In this document: positions 1 to 6,306 of the stretch, one piece after another
Layout: the number at the start of each line of letters is the position of its first letter
Numbering within the stretch: position 1 is the stretch's first letter
Source: Acidobacteriaceae bacterium
Lineage (GTDB): Bacteria > Acidobacteriota > Terriglobia > Terriglobales > SbA1
Assembly: GCA_003156615.1 (NCBI GenBank)
Contig: PMHI01000492.1
Location: 5,433-13,043, forward strand
DNA length: 7,611 nucleotides
Direction: 5' to 3'
Notes under the pieces: generated by a model
What the model was told of the DNA's origin: nothing
The model's database searches: none
The model's input: only the letters and a program-made list of their open reading frames with translations
Position numbers and translations under genes: made by a program

Positions 1-372
1 TGCGGCCTGCCCTCGCTGGCCGTCCGTCAGGAATGTGTCGCCACGCTCCGTGTGCTGAAACACCAACTGCGCCTTCGTCAATTCCCGCGCCGAAAGGAAC
101 ACGGTGTTTTGCGGAACCAGCCGCGAGGCCCGGTCGAACTGCGCAAAAGCTTCTTCCAGATGCTGGTGATCCTGCAGTTTGAGCCCGTGGGCATACGCGT
201 TGCGGGCTTGCTTGAGATTGTCTCTGGAGGGAATGCAGTTGATGCCGCCGGGCACGCCATTGCCGCAAGAGATGATCGCAGTGTCGCCGGTGGAATCGTT
301 CTCGGCAAACGCGGGAACGCATGGCATTGCCGCCAGCAGACAAACCGCGAGAATGAAACGGATGGGGCGCAT
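1..372 (-). CDS. Exported TPR protein, N-terminal part (possibly a secretin-type protein), truncated by window edge
   Basis: Only the first 124 residues are visible; the frame stays open to base 1. The ATG at 372-370 is the only good start, because an in-frame TAG lies upstream in the divergent spacer and no ATG or GTG comes between. Residues 1-23 form a classic signal peptide: MRPIR, a hydrophobic core, then AFA|EN as a probable cleavage site. Two cysteines (C36, C46) follow in a Gly-rich linker. Residues about 53-86 read as one TPR unit (ARNAYAHGLKL..., then EEAFAQFDRASRLVPQN). A second helical pair begins around 93-124 (ARELTKAQLVFQH...). Acidobacterial type II/IV-pilus secretin-like proteins often begin this way, with a signal peptide and TPRs before the secretin domain; that identification is from memory of the family style and the decisive C-terminal domain is outside the window. 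It could equally be a plain periplasmic TPR protein. No strong Shine-Dalgarno is seen. Confidence 0.75.
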   Translation of the reverse strand, partial: MRPIRFILAVCLLAAMPCVPAFAENDSTGDTAIISCGNGVPGGINCIPSRDNLKQARNAYAHGLKLQDHQHLEEAFAQFDRASRLVPQNTVFLSARELTKAQLVFQHTERGDTFLTDGQRGQAA

Positions 373-394
373 TCTGTTTGATTTTAACCCGTAG

Positions 395-409
395 TCCGCC
401 CGCTGCGGA
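395..409. repeat. Short inverted repeat, 5-base arms
   Basis: TCCGC (395-399) and GCGGA (405-409) are exact reverse complements around a 5-base centre. The element lies in the leader of the minus-strand TPR gene and could form a small hairpin. Arms this short are expected by chance in GC-rich DNA, so function is not claimed. Confidence 0.3.
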
Positions 410-411
410 GT

Positions 412-423
412 GGTACACGTACC
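412..423. repeat. Near-palindrome GGTAC-AC-GTACC, possible operator
   Basis: GGTAC (412-416) and GTACC (419-423) are exact reverse complements separated by two bases, giving a 12-base dyad in the shared promoter region of two divergent genes. The placement fits an operator, but no regulator gene is nearby and the site occurs only once here, so the role is speculative. Confidence 0.3.
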
Positions 424-487
424 TTCGGTCTAAACACAGGGACGGAGCAGAAACCACGGTGAGAACGGGGCAACGGCGCTTTCTTGC

Positions 488-491
488 AGGA
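488..491 (+). promoter_or_regulatory. AGGA, weak ribosome binding site for the serine hydrolase
   Basis: AGGA ends 11 bases before the ATG at 503. The spacing is long, but no comparable purine run precedes the alternative ATGs at 539 and 545. This is the main reason for keeping the start at 503. Confidence 0.35.
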
Positions 492-502
492 ATATCAATT
501 TT

Positions 503-1594
503 ATGGAAGACGCTCTGCTGTCTGGTCGCGCTAAACTTATGCCCATGATCAAGCGTTTTGCCCGGATGGCGTTGTTGCTGCTTGGGTTGGTGGCTGAGGC
601 CAACTCTCAAGCAGGCGCTGTGCCGGGCGCCGAGTGGAGGCAGTTTGCAACGCCAGAGCGGGCGGGCTGGTCCGCAACCAGGCTGGCGGAGATACGTGGG
701 TATGTCGAAGAGATGGGCTCGACCTCGGCGATGATCGTGCAGCATGGCGTGGTGGTTGCCGCATGGGGAGACGTCGGGCACAGGTCCAATCTGCACTCCT
801 GCCGTAAAAGCTTATTGAACGCGCTGATTGGTATTGCAGTGGCCCAAGGCAAAATCAACCTCAGCGATACGCTCGAGAAGCTGGGCATCGACGACAAGAA
901 ACCGACGCTAACCAAAGTGGAGAAGCAAGCGACGGTGCGCGACCTGCTCGAGGCGCGTTCGGACGTGTACCATCCCGCTGCCTACGAGACCAAGGATATG
1001 GTCGAGCAGAGACCGCGGCGCGGCTCCCATGCCCCGGGCACCTTTTGGTATTACAATAACTGGGACTTCAATACGCTCGGCTACATCTATGAGACAGCGA
1101 CGGGCGGGAAGATCTTCGACGCGTTCTATCGGGAGATCGCACAGCCGATCGGAATGCAGGATTTCACACCGCGCGATGGACATTACATCACCAGTGCCGA
1201 TTCGCGGTTCCCGGCATACGTCTTCGACATGAGCGCGCGAGACTTTGCGCGTTTTGCCCTGCTTTATCTTCATGGGGGCAGATGGAACGACACCCAGGTG
1301 GTCCCACAGGATTGGGTAAAGGCAAGCACGCGACCGTATTCCGATTCAGATTCAGGCGGCTATGGGTATCTGTGGTGGACGGGCGAGGCGGCGAGCGGCA
1401 CGCCGCAAAGGATACCTTTTCCGCGAGGGAGCTTCTGGGCGGAAGGGCATCTGGGGCAGTATGCCGTAGTTGTGCCGTCGCTCGATCTGATCATTGTCAA
1501 CCGCTTGGATGGGGACCTGACGAAGCGCGAGATCCACAAGGGCCAGATATCGCGGTTGGTGGAGATGGTGGTGGCCGCCGCGCCTGCGAATTAA
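503..1594 (+). CDS. Exported serine hydrolase, class C beta-lactamase/esterase fold (PF00144-like)
   Basis: A 363-residue protein of the penicillin-binding-protein-like serine hydrolase superfamily. The three expected active-site motifs are visible: S99-C-R-K102 (SxxK: nucleophile and general base), Y184-N-N186 (YxN) and G315-H-L-G318 (the HxG form that replaces KTG in many esterases and class C relatives). Family members include class C beta-lactamases, DD-peptidases, D-amino-acid amidases and esterases; the sequence does not tell which reaction applies. A signal peptide is clear: basic IKRFAR, then ALLLLGLV, with likely cleavage near S35-Q-A37. Counted from M15 (base 545) it would have the ideal length of 23 residues, so the true start may be 539 or 545. 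The start at 503 is retained because of AGGA upstream. The enzyme should act in the periplasm. The gene stands alone on the plus strand and converges on ymdB with a 44-base gap. Confidence 0.9.
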   Translation: MEDALLSGRAKLMPMIKRFARMALLLLGLVAEANSQAGAVPGAEWRQFATPERAGWSATRLAEIRGYVEEMGSTSAMIVQHGVVVAAWGDVGHRSNLHSCRKSLLNALIGIAVAQGKINLSDTLEKLGIDDKKPTLTKVEKQATVRDLLEARSDVYHPAAYETKDMVEQRPRRGSHAPGTFWYYNNWDFNTLGYIYETATGGKIFDAFYREIAQPIGMQDFTPRDGHYITSADSRFPAYVFDMSARDFARFALLYLHGGRWNDTQVVPQDWVKASTRPYSDSDSGGYGYLWWTGEAASGTPQRIPFPRGSFWAEGHLGQYAVVVPSLDLIIVNRLDGDLTKREIHKGQISRLVEMVVAAAPAN

Positions 1595-1638
1595 GCGCTT
1601 CAGCCACCTTAAACCAGCCAGAGATTCCGAAATCCTGT

Positions 1639-2430
1639 TCAACTCAGCATCAACCGCTCGATATCCCGCGCCTTGCCGGTTTCTTGGTCGCAGTCAATCA
1701 CCACCGCGCAGAGTCGGACATCGCCGGTGGCCGGCTCAAAGCGCACCGGCATGCCGTTGAGAAACTTGTTGACTACCAGTTCTTTCTTCACGCCAATCAC
1801 ACCGTCATAAGGACCGGTCATGCCAACATCGGTCACGTAGGCGGTTCCTTGGGGAAGGACTCGCTCATCGGCTGTGGGCACGTGCGTGTGCGTGCCGATG
1901 ACGGCCGTCACGCGTCCGTCGAGATACCAGCCGAGAGAAATCTTTTCCGAAGTTGCCTCGGCGTGGAAGTCCACGAGAATTATCTTCGCGTCGATCTTCT
2001 TTAAGAGTTGGTCGGCGATGCGAAACGGATCGTCGTTCGAAGCCATGAAGACGCGCCCCTGCAGGTTGATCACGGCGTAGGGGACTTTGGCCTTATGACC
2101 CTGATAGAGGCCCCAGCCGGGCATATCGGAGGGATAATTCGCGGGACGAAGCACGCGGCGTTGCGGGCCGTGGCCGTTGCCTTCGGCCATTTGGAAGAAA
2201 TCGACGATTTCGCGTTTGTCCCAGACGTGGTTGCCGGTGGTGATGACGTCGATGTTCAGTTCGAACAATTCCTCGGCGAGTGCGGGAGTGATGCCGAAAC
2301 CGGCTGCTGAATTTTCGCCGTTGGCGATGACGAGGTCGATGGCCTGATCGCGGACGATGCCCGGCAGTTTCTCCTTGACGATAGTGCGTCCGGGACGGCC
2401 GAAGATGTCGCCGATGAAGAGAATTCGCAT
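1639..2430 (-). CDS. ymdB: YmdB-family metallophosphoesterase (2',3'-cyclic-nucleotide 2'-phosphodiesterase)
   Basis: At 263 residues this is full length for the TIGR00282/YmdB family. The whole dinuclear metal site is recognisable: D8 (GDIFGRPGR), E39 and N40 (NGENSAAGFG), N67 and H68 (GNHVWDKREI), H156 (DFHAEATSEK), H181 and H183 (GTHTHVPTADER). In Bacillus subtilis the family member hydrolyses 2',3'-cyclic AMP and influences biofilm/motility decisions; the same chemistry is likely here, the regulatory role is not known. It is a soluble cytoplasmic protein with no signal peptide. ATG at 2430 starts 34 bases after the stop of the SRPBCC gene and appears to be the last gene of the minus-strand run. 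No strong Shine-Dalgarno precedes it. In many genomes ymdB lies next to rny (RNase Y), which is not seen in this window. Confidence 0.95.
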   Translation of the reverse strand: MRILFIGDIFGRPGRTIVKEKLPGIVRDQAIDLVIANGENSAAGFGITPALAEELFELNIDVITTGNHVWDKREIVDFFQMAEGNGHGPQRRVLRPANYPSDMPGWGLYQGHKAKVPYAVINLQGRVFMASNDDPFRIADQLLKKIDAKIILVDFHAEATSEKISLGWYLDGRVTAVIGTHTHVPTADERVLPQGTAYVTDVGMTGPYDGVIGVKKELVVNKFLNGMPVRFEPATGDVRLCAVVIDCDQETGKARDIERLMLS

Positions 2431-2464
2431 GGGGCAGGCCGAAGCTCGATGGTAACACGCGAAT

Positions 2465-3007
2465 TCAGGCAGGCTGCTCCGCCATCCGCTTAACCTCTCG
2501 CAGCATGGCTTTGCGGATCAAGCCGGAAAAGGGACCGACCAAGAGCCAGTACGCACGGAACTTCAAGGTTGGGGAACGGCCGAACGTTTGTACCCGCGTT
2601 TCGGTGCTAAGTCGTGTGCCGGGGATTGCGGGTGCGAGTGCGAAGTTCCAGACCGCCTTGGCATATCCTTTGCAGCGAAAATCCGCGAAGTCCACCGGGG
2701 TGAGGCCGCGAACGATTCCGCCGTCGAGCCTCCAGAATCGGCCAGCAATACCCAGCACCACCTCGCGCCGGGGAACCGCTGCGAGCTCGAGAAAGGACCC
2801 GCGCCCGCCGTCTGGCGCTTCCGACTCCGGAATTCTGCCGCGATCGATGCGATAGCCGCGCAGGCGCATCAGACTCCGAACGATGCGAAGGCCCGAGAAA
2901 TTGGCGCGTTTCAGAGCAGCGTACGTTTTCTCTTCCGAGGCGTGCACCAGAACTGAATAGCCGGCGCTCACCTGATAATGCGGCAGCCATTGGTCGATTG
3001 CCATCAC
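2465..3007 (-). CDS. SRPBCC/START-like domain protein of unknown function
   Basis: A 180-residue soluble protein with no signal peptide. The opening strand and helix (GYSVLVHASEEKTYAALKRAN) and the C-terminal half (STETRVQTFG..., then FRAYWLLVGPFSGLIRKAML, a long closing helix) resemble SRPBCC-superfamily proteins, which form a deep pocket for hydrophobic ligands. The ligand and role are unknown. Two adjacent starts are possible. GTG at 3007 has GGAG eight bases upstream; ATG at 3004 overlaps the TGA of the preceding gene by one base (TGATG). Either way translation is probably coupled to the substrate-binding protein. The ymdB start follows 34 bases after this gene's stop. The call is from fold-level resemblance, so family membership is moderately sure and function is open. 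Confidence 0.72.
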   Translation of the reverse strand: MMAIDQWLPHYQVSAGYSVLVHASEEKTYAALKRANFSGLRIVRSLMRLRGYRIDRGRIPESEAPDGGRGSFLELAAVPRREVVLGIAGRFWRLDGGIVRGLTPVDFADFRCKGYAKAVWNFALAPAIPGTRLSTETRVQTFGRSPTLKFRAYWLLVGPFSGLIRKAMLREVKRMAEQPA

Positions 3008-4545
3008 TTCGTCAGCTCCGCCGTCCTCAGGAAATCATAGTTTCCCGCCGGATTCAATTTCAGATTCATCACGCGTTTGTTGTGCACCAGAACGTTATCC
3101 AGATACCACAGATCGATGTAAGGGAGTTCTTCGGCCAGGATGCGCTGTAGCTCGGCATAGATGGGCTTGCGCACCTTGGGATCGACTTCGCGACGCCCGT
3201 GGTCGATCAGCCCATCCACTTTCGGATTCGAGTAATAGCCCCGATTCCCGCCGTTCGGTGGAAACCTGGCCGAGTGAAACGCAAGTTCGAAGATATCCGG
3301 ATCTTCGTTGCCCCCGATCCAGCGCAGCCCGTAAAGCTGAAATAACCCGTGGGTCACGTCGGAGAAGAAGGTGCCGAACTCAAAGCTGCGAATATCGAGC
3401 ACGATCCCCACCTCGCGCAACTGCTGCTGGATCACGGCCACCATCAGGCGTGTGTTCTCATCCGTGGACGTCTTCATCGTGATGTGAAAACGTACACCGT
3501 TCACGGCAGGATATCCTGCCGCGTCCAGCAACCGCCGCGCCCTGTCAGGATCGTGTTCGTACGTCGGCACGTTACCGTCATAGGCCCAGCTCTGCGGCGG
3601 AAGAACACTGCGGGCAGGTTGAGCCAGTCCACGCCACAGATAATCGATCATCGGTCGCCGGTCCAGAGCATAGGCGATGGCCTGGCGCACGCGCACATCT
3701 TTGAGGATGGGATCCCGCAAGTTGAACGCCAGATAAGCCAGCCTGGTGCCGGGAGCGGACTCGACGGCAAGAGACCGTTCTCTCTCCAGGGTAAGCACAG
3801 TATCAGGCGGGAACGACCCATTGATGATGACGTCAGCACTCCCTTTGCGCAGCTCGAGGGCTTGGGTAGTCGCATCGGGAACCACCACGAAGCGTACTCG
3901 AGCCAGGTGTGCCTTTTCGCCCCAGTAATCGTCGTTGCGTTCGATGATCACTTCTTTGTCGGCCTCAGCGCTGACGAACCGGAACGGCCCAGAGCCGATG
4001 GGATGCCGAGCCATTTCGTCTCCACTGCCCCAGGGCACGATGCCCACCGCTCCATCGGAGAGACTCCAAAGCAACGGCGTGTCCGGTTCCTTCAGGTGGA
4101 AGACAACGGTGAAGTCGTCCGGCGCGTCGATGTGATCGACAAAGCGATAAGACGCCGCCTTTGTGCTACGAACCCTGCCTTGAAGCAGGGAATCAAAGGT
4201 CCACTTTACGTCGCGCGAAGTGAGTGGGCGACCGTCGTGAAACTTTGCCCCGTGATGCAGATGAAAGACGCAGGTTAGCGGATCGGGAATCTCCCAGCGC
4301 TCGGCCAGGCCCGGCGCCACGTCCAGATCGTCGCCGCGCGAGAGCAGATCGTCGAACATCAGATTGTCGATGCGCTCCGAATACGCATCTTGCCCTACCC
4401 GCGGATCCAGGTTTGTGGGGCTCGATTCGATGAGCATCACCAGCGTGTTGGGATCGGGCTTGCCGGAGCAGGAGAGCAGGGAAACGGTCAGAATAATTGC
4501 GGCGAGAACTGCCAGAGGCACGAAAACTGGTGAAAGCCGTGCCAT
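3004..4545 (-). CDS. Lipoprotein ABC-transporter substrate-binding protein, family 5 (peptide-binding, DppA/OppA/MppA type)
   Basis: A 513-residue SBP_bac_5 protein of normal length. The signal sequence ends in a lipobox L23-L-S-C26, so the mature protein should be a lipid-anchored envelope receptor. Family landmarks are clear: SSPTNLDP (41-48), VFHLHHGAKFHDGRPLTSRDV (93-113), HPIGSGPFRF (181-190), the hinge/second-lobe segment LAYLAFNLRDPILKDVRVRQ, and a C-terminal QRILAEELPYIDLWY (467-481). Such proteins capture di- or oligopeptides, nickel or murein peptides for an ABC importer. I chose ATG at 4545, which overlaps the TGA of the DUF1697 gene by one base and gives a normal 26-residue leader; an in-frame GTG at 4563 would add six residues. 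No permease or ATPase gene is in the window, so it must share or use a distant transporter. Its position downstream of nagZ and anmK suggests a cell-wall peptide ligand, as for E. coli MppA; that is inference. Confidence 0.92.
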   Translation of the reverse strand: MARLSPVFVPLAVLAAIILTVSLLSCSGKPDPNTLVMLIESSPTNLDPRVGQDAYSERIDNLMFDDLLSRGDDLDVAPGLAERWEIPDPLTCVFHLHHGAKFHDGRPLTSRDVKWTFDSLLQGRVRSTKAASYRFVDHIDAPDDFTVVFHLKEPDTPLLWSLSDGAVGIVPWGSGDEMARHPIGSGPFRFVSAEADKEVIIERNDDYWGEKAHLARVRFVVVPDATTQALELRKGSADVIINGSFPPDTVLTLERERSLAVESAPGTRLAYLAFNLRDPILKDVRVRQAIAYALDRRPMIDYLWRGLAQPARSVLPPQSWAYDGNVPTYEHDPDRARRLLDAAGYPAVNGVRFHITMKTSTDENTRLMVAVIQQQLREVGIVLDIRSFEFGTFFSDVTHGLFQLYGLRWIGGNEDPDIFELAFHSARFPPNGGNRGYYSNPKVDGLIDHGRREVDPKVRKPIYAELQRILAEELPYIDLWYLDNVLVHNKRVMNLKLNPAGNYDFLRTAELTK

Positions 4546-5096
4546 CAGCGGCAGTCCCGGCACATTTCATAGAGCTGGTTGACCGTTTTCCAGTTGCGGG
4601 TGGTGGCCACAACTGACAACACCCGGTCGAAAGGAGTTTTCATCAGACTGCTTTCGGCAACTCCATTGGGGAGATAGAGGTAAATCTCCTTTGCGAAACA
4701 GTGGATTTGATCCGGCAAGGCGGCGAGGTCCAGCAGTCTCTTCCGAGCCAAGGGTGCAGGCGCCTCGGACAGGAAAGTGACGTGGAGTTTTTCCTGGTCG
4801 ATGCGGCGCTGCTTGGTGAACGGGTTCATCCGAATCGCCTCGCCCATATCGTCGGCGGTCCTCGAAACGACCGAAACCGAAAAGCCAAAGTCGTGGAGGA
4901 TTCTTTCCTCGATTCTCTTCGACAATGCGACTGGAGAAAGCTCCCTGGTCTTGAAAACCACGTTCCCGCTCTGAATGTAGGTCTGCACCTGCTCGAAACT
5001 CAGCGCCTCGAACGACTTGCGAAGCTGGTCCATCTTGATACGCTTGTGCCCGCCAACGTTAATTCCGCGAAGCATCGAGATGTAAGTCGCCATCAT
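4545..5096 (-). CDS. DUF1697 family protein, function unknown
   Basis: A 183-residue cytoplasmic protein, full length for DUF1697. Family-typical segments are the N-terminal LRGINVGG (9-16), YIQSGNVVF (40-48) and the C-terminal TTRNWKTVNQL (165-175). No enzymatic activity is established for the family and no metal or nucleotide motif stands out here. ATG codons at 5096 and 5093 are both possible; neither has a clear Shine-Dalgarno. It begins 37 bases after the anmK stop, and its TGA overlaps the ATG of the downstream lipoprotein gene (TGATG), which implies co-transcription and translational coupling. The C-terminal end carries two cysteines (C179, C182), a small CxxC-like pair. Confidence 0.88.
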   Translation of the reverse strand: MMATYISMLRGINVGGHKRIKMDQLRKSFEALSFEQVQTYIQSGNVVFKTRELSPVALSKRIEERILHDFGFSVSVVSRTADDMGEAIRMNPFTKQRRIDQEKLHVTFLSEAPAPLARKRLLDLAALPDQIHCFAKEIYLYLPNGVAESSLMKTPFDRVLSVVATTRNWKTVNQLYEMCRDCR

Positions 5097-5133
5097 TTCA
5101 ACAGTCTTCGCTTACGACTTTCGCTTAGGAGTT

Positions 5134-6306
5134 CTATGGATATGAAATCTTACCGAGCACCGCGGCGCGCCGCGCACCCGTTGCCGAAGGAATGTTGGAC
5201 GCCCGCCGGTGCCAGGTTTCCTGCGCCAAAACGGCAAATGCCGCAGCCTCTTTTGCCGCCGATGGCAGGCCCAGTTCATCCGAGACTCGCAGCCGCAATC
5301 CGAGAGGCACGAGTTCGCCGGTTAGCATGGCCACCAGCGCGGAGTTTTTCGTTCCTCCGCCGGAAAGAATCATTTCATGAAACGCCGGTTTGCGCGCGGA
5401 GTTCGAATTCTTCAGGACGAACCGACGCAATGCATCGGCAATCGATTTCGCCGTCAGTGCCGTAGCCGTGGCCACAACATCTTGCTTTCGGCACCGGCCG
5501 CAGCTTCGCAGAAATTCACGCACAAACTCCCGGCCGAATTCCTCGCGCCCCGCAGTCTTGGGAGGTTCTTGCCGAAAAAAGCGGCGCTGCAATAGTGCAC
5601 GGACGACCGGATCGAGCACCTTCCCGAAAGCTGCGATTCTCCCGTCGCGATCGAACCTTTGGCCGAACAGCTTCTCGGTGACGGCGTCGATCACCATATT
5701 GCCTGGCCCGGTATCGAAGGCGATTACTTTACTGGCAGCCGCGCTCGCGGGGATGGCGGTAAGGTTCGCAATGCCGCCGATGTTTTGCACGATTCTTCCG
5801 GCGCGCGCATCGCGGAATACCAGGTAGTCGAGGAAGGGAACAAGGGGCGCGCCCTTGCCGCCAGCCGCCATATCGGCCGGACGAAAGTCCGAAACTACCG
5901 GCACGCCAACTCTGGCCGCGACGATCGCCGCCTCTCCGGTCTGCCAGGTGGCCGCCAGTGTGTGCCCGAGGAAGCGTTGTCGCTCGCCTTGATGATAGAG
6001 GGTCTGTCCGTGGCAGCCGACCAGATCCACTTGGATGCGGAACCGCCGCTCGGTGGCGAGCACGGCATCGGAATACAATTTGCCCAGCAGGAAATTTAAC
6101 CGGGACAGATCGGCCACGCTTGCTCGCGAAGAATTCATCGCAGCTAGGACGGCCGCTCGAACCTTCTTGGGGTAAGGATATGCGGCGTGTCCGAGGAGCT
6201 CGAATCTTGCGTGGGAGCGCGCCCCCAAACGCACCAACGCTACGTCGATGCCATCGGCGGACGTGCCGCTCATCACTCCCGCCACGATCATGTTTTTCTT
6301 GGTCAT
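5134..6306 (-). CDS. anmK: Anhydro-N-acetylmuramic acid kinase
   Basis: A 390-residue kinase of the sugar kinase/Hsp70/actin superfamily. AnmK opens the 1,6-anhydro ring of anhydroMurNAc and phosphorylates it with ATP to give MurNAc-6-phosphate, feeding murein sugars back into metabolism in the cytoplasm. Landmarks: nucleotide loop GVMSGTSADGID (10-21), GCHGQTLYH (97-105), TWQTGE (120-125), SDFRPADMAAGGKGAPLVP (139-157), QNIGGIANLT (174-183), FDTGPGN (197-203) with D198 at the position of the catalytic Asp of E. coli AnmK, PPKTAGREEF (248-257) and the second phosphate loop SGGGTKN (315-321). No key residue is missing. ATG at 6306 overlaps the nagZ stop by four bases (ATGA), so the two are coupled and act in consecutive steps. 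The partner etherase MurQ is not in this window. Confidence 0.96.
   Translation of the reverse strand: MTKKNMIVAGVMSGTSADGIDVALVRLGARSHARFELLGHAAYPYPKKVRAAVLAAMNSSRASVADLSRLNFLLGKLYSDAVLATERRFRIQVDLVGCHGQTLYHQGERQRFLGHTLAATWQTGEAAIVAARVGVPVVSDFRPADMAAGGKGAPLVPFLDYLVFRDARAGRIVQNIGGIANLTAIPASAAASKVIAFDTGPGNMVIDAVTEKLFGQRFDRDGRIAAFGKVLDPVVRALLQRRFFRQEPPKTAGREEFGREFVREFLRSCGRCRKQDVVATATALTAKSIADALRRFVLKNSNSARKPAFHEMILSGGGTKNSALVAMLTGELVPLGLRLRVSDELGLPSAAKEAAAFAVLAQETWHRRASNIPSATGARRAAVLGKISYP

Larger units (their letters stand above)
373..502. other. Divergent intergenic region
   Basis: This 130-base spacer separates the minus-strand TPR gene from the plus-strand serine hydrolase, so it should contain both promoters. 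I could not find a convincing -35/-10 pair in either direction. A TAAAAT-like box lies only about ten bases before the TPR start, too close and without a partner. Two short perfect inverted repeats (395-409 and 412-423) sit on the TPR-gene side of the spacer. Confidence 0.5.

Noticed and set aside
381..388. TAAAAT-like -10 box for the TPR gene
   Set aside because: It lies about ten bases from the start codon and has no -35 partner at the right distance.
52..394. Small plus-strand frames at the left edge
   Set aside because: They are antisense to the partial TPR gene, whose signal peptide and TPR pattern give a much better explanation.
1585..1600. AAGCGCTT palindrome at the serine hydrolase stop as a terminator
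   Set aside because: The palindrome has no loop and no following T-run.
1282..2004. Plus-strand open frame of 240 codons spanning the serine hydrolase end and ymdB
   Set aside because: It crosses the 3' ends of two well-supported genes in other frames and shows no family resemblance.
3349..4278. Long plus-strand open frame opposite the substrate-binding protein
   Set aside because: It is an antisense shadow: composition is Arg/His-rich without a recognisable domain, while the opposite strand encodes a clear full-length SBP.
4546..4563. Upstream GTG start adding six residues to the SBP
   Set aside because: ATG at 4545 gives a standard lipoprotein leader and a TGATG coupling with the preceding gene, so the extension is less likely.
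4701..5465. Plus-strand open frame across DUF1697 and anmK
   Set aside because: It overlaps two conserved genes and the intergenic gap and has low-complexity, Arg/Pro-rich translation.
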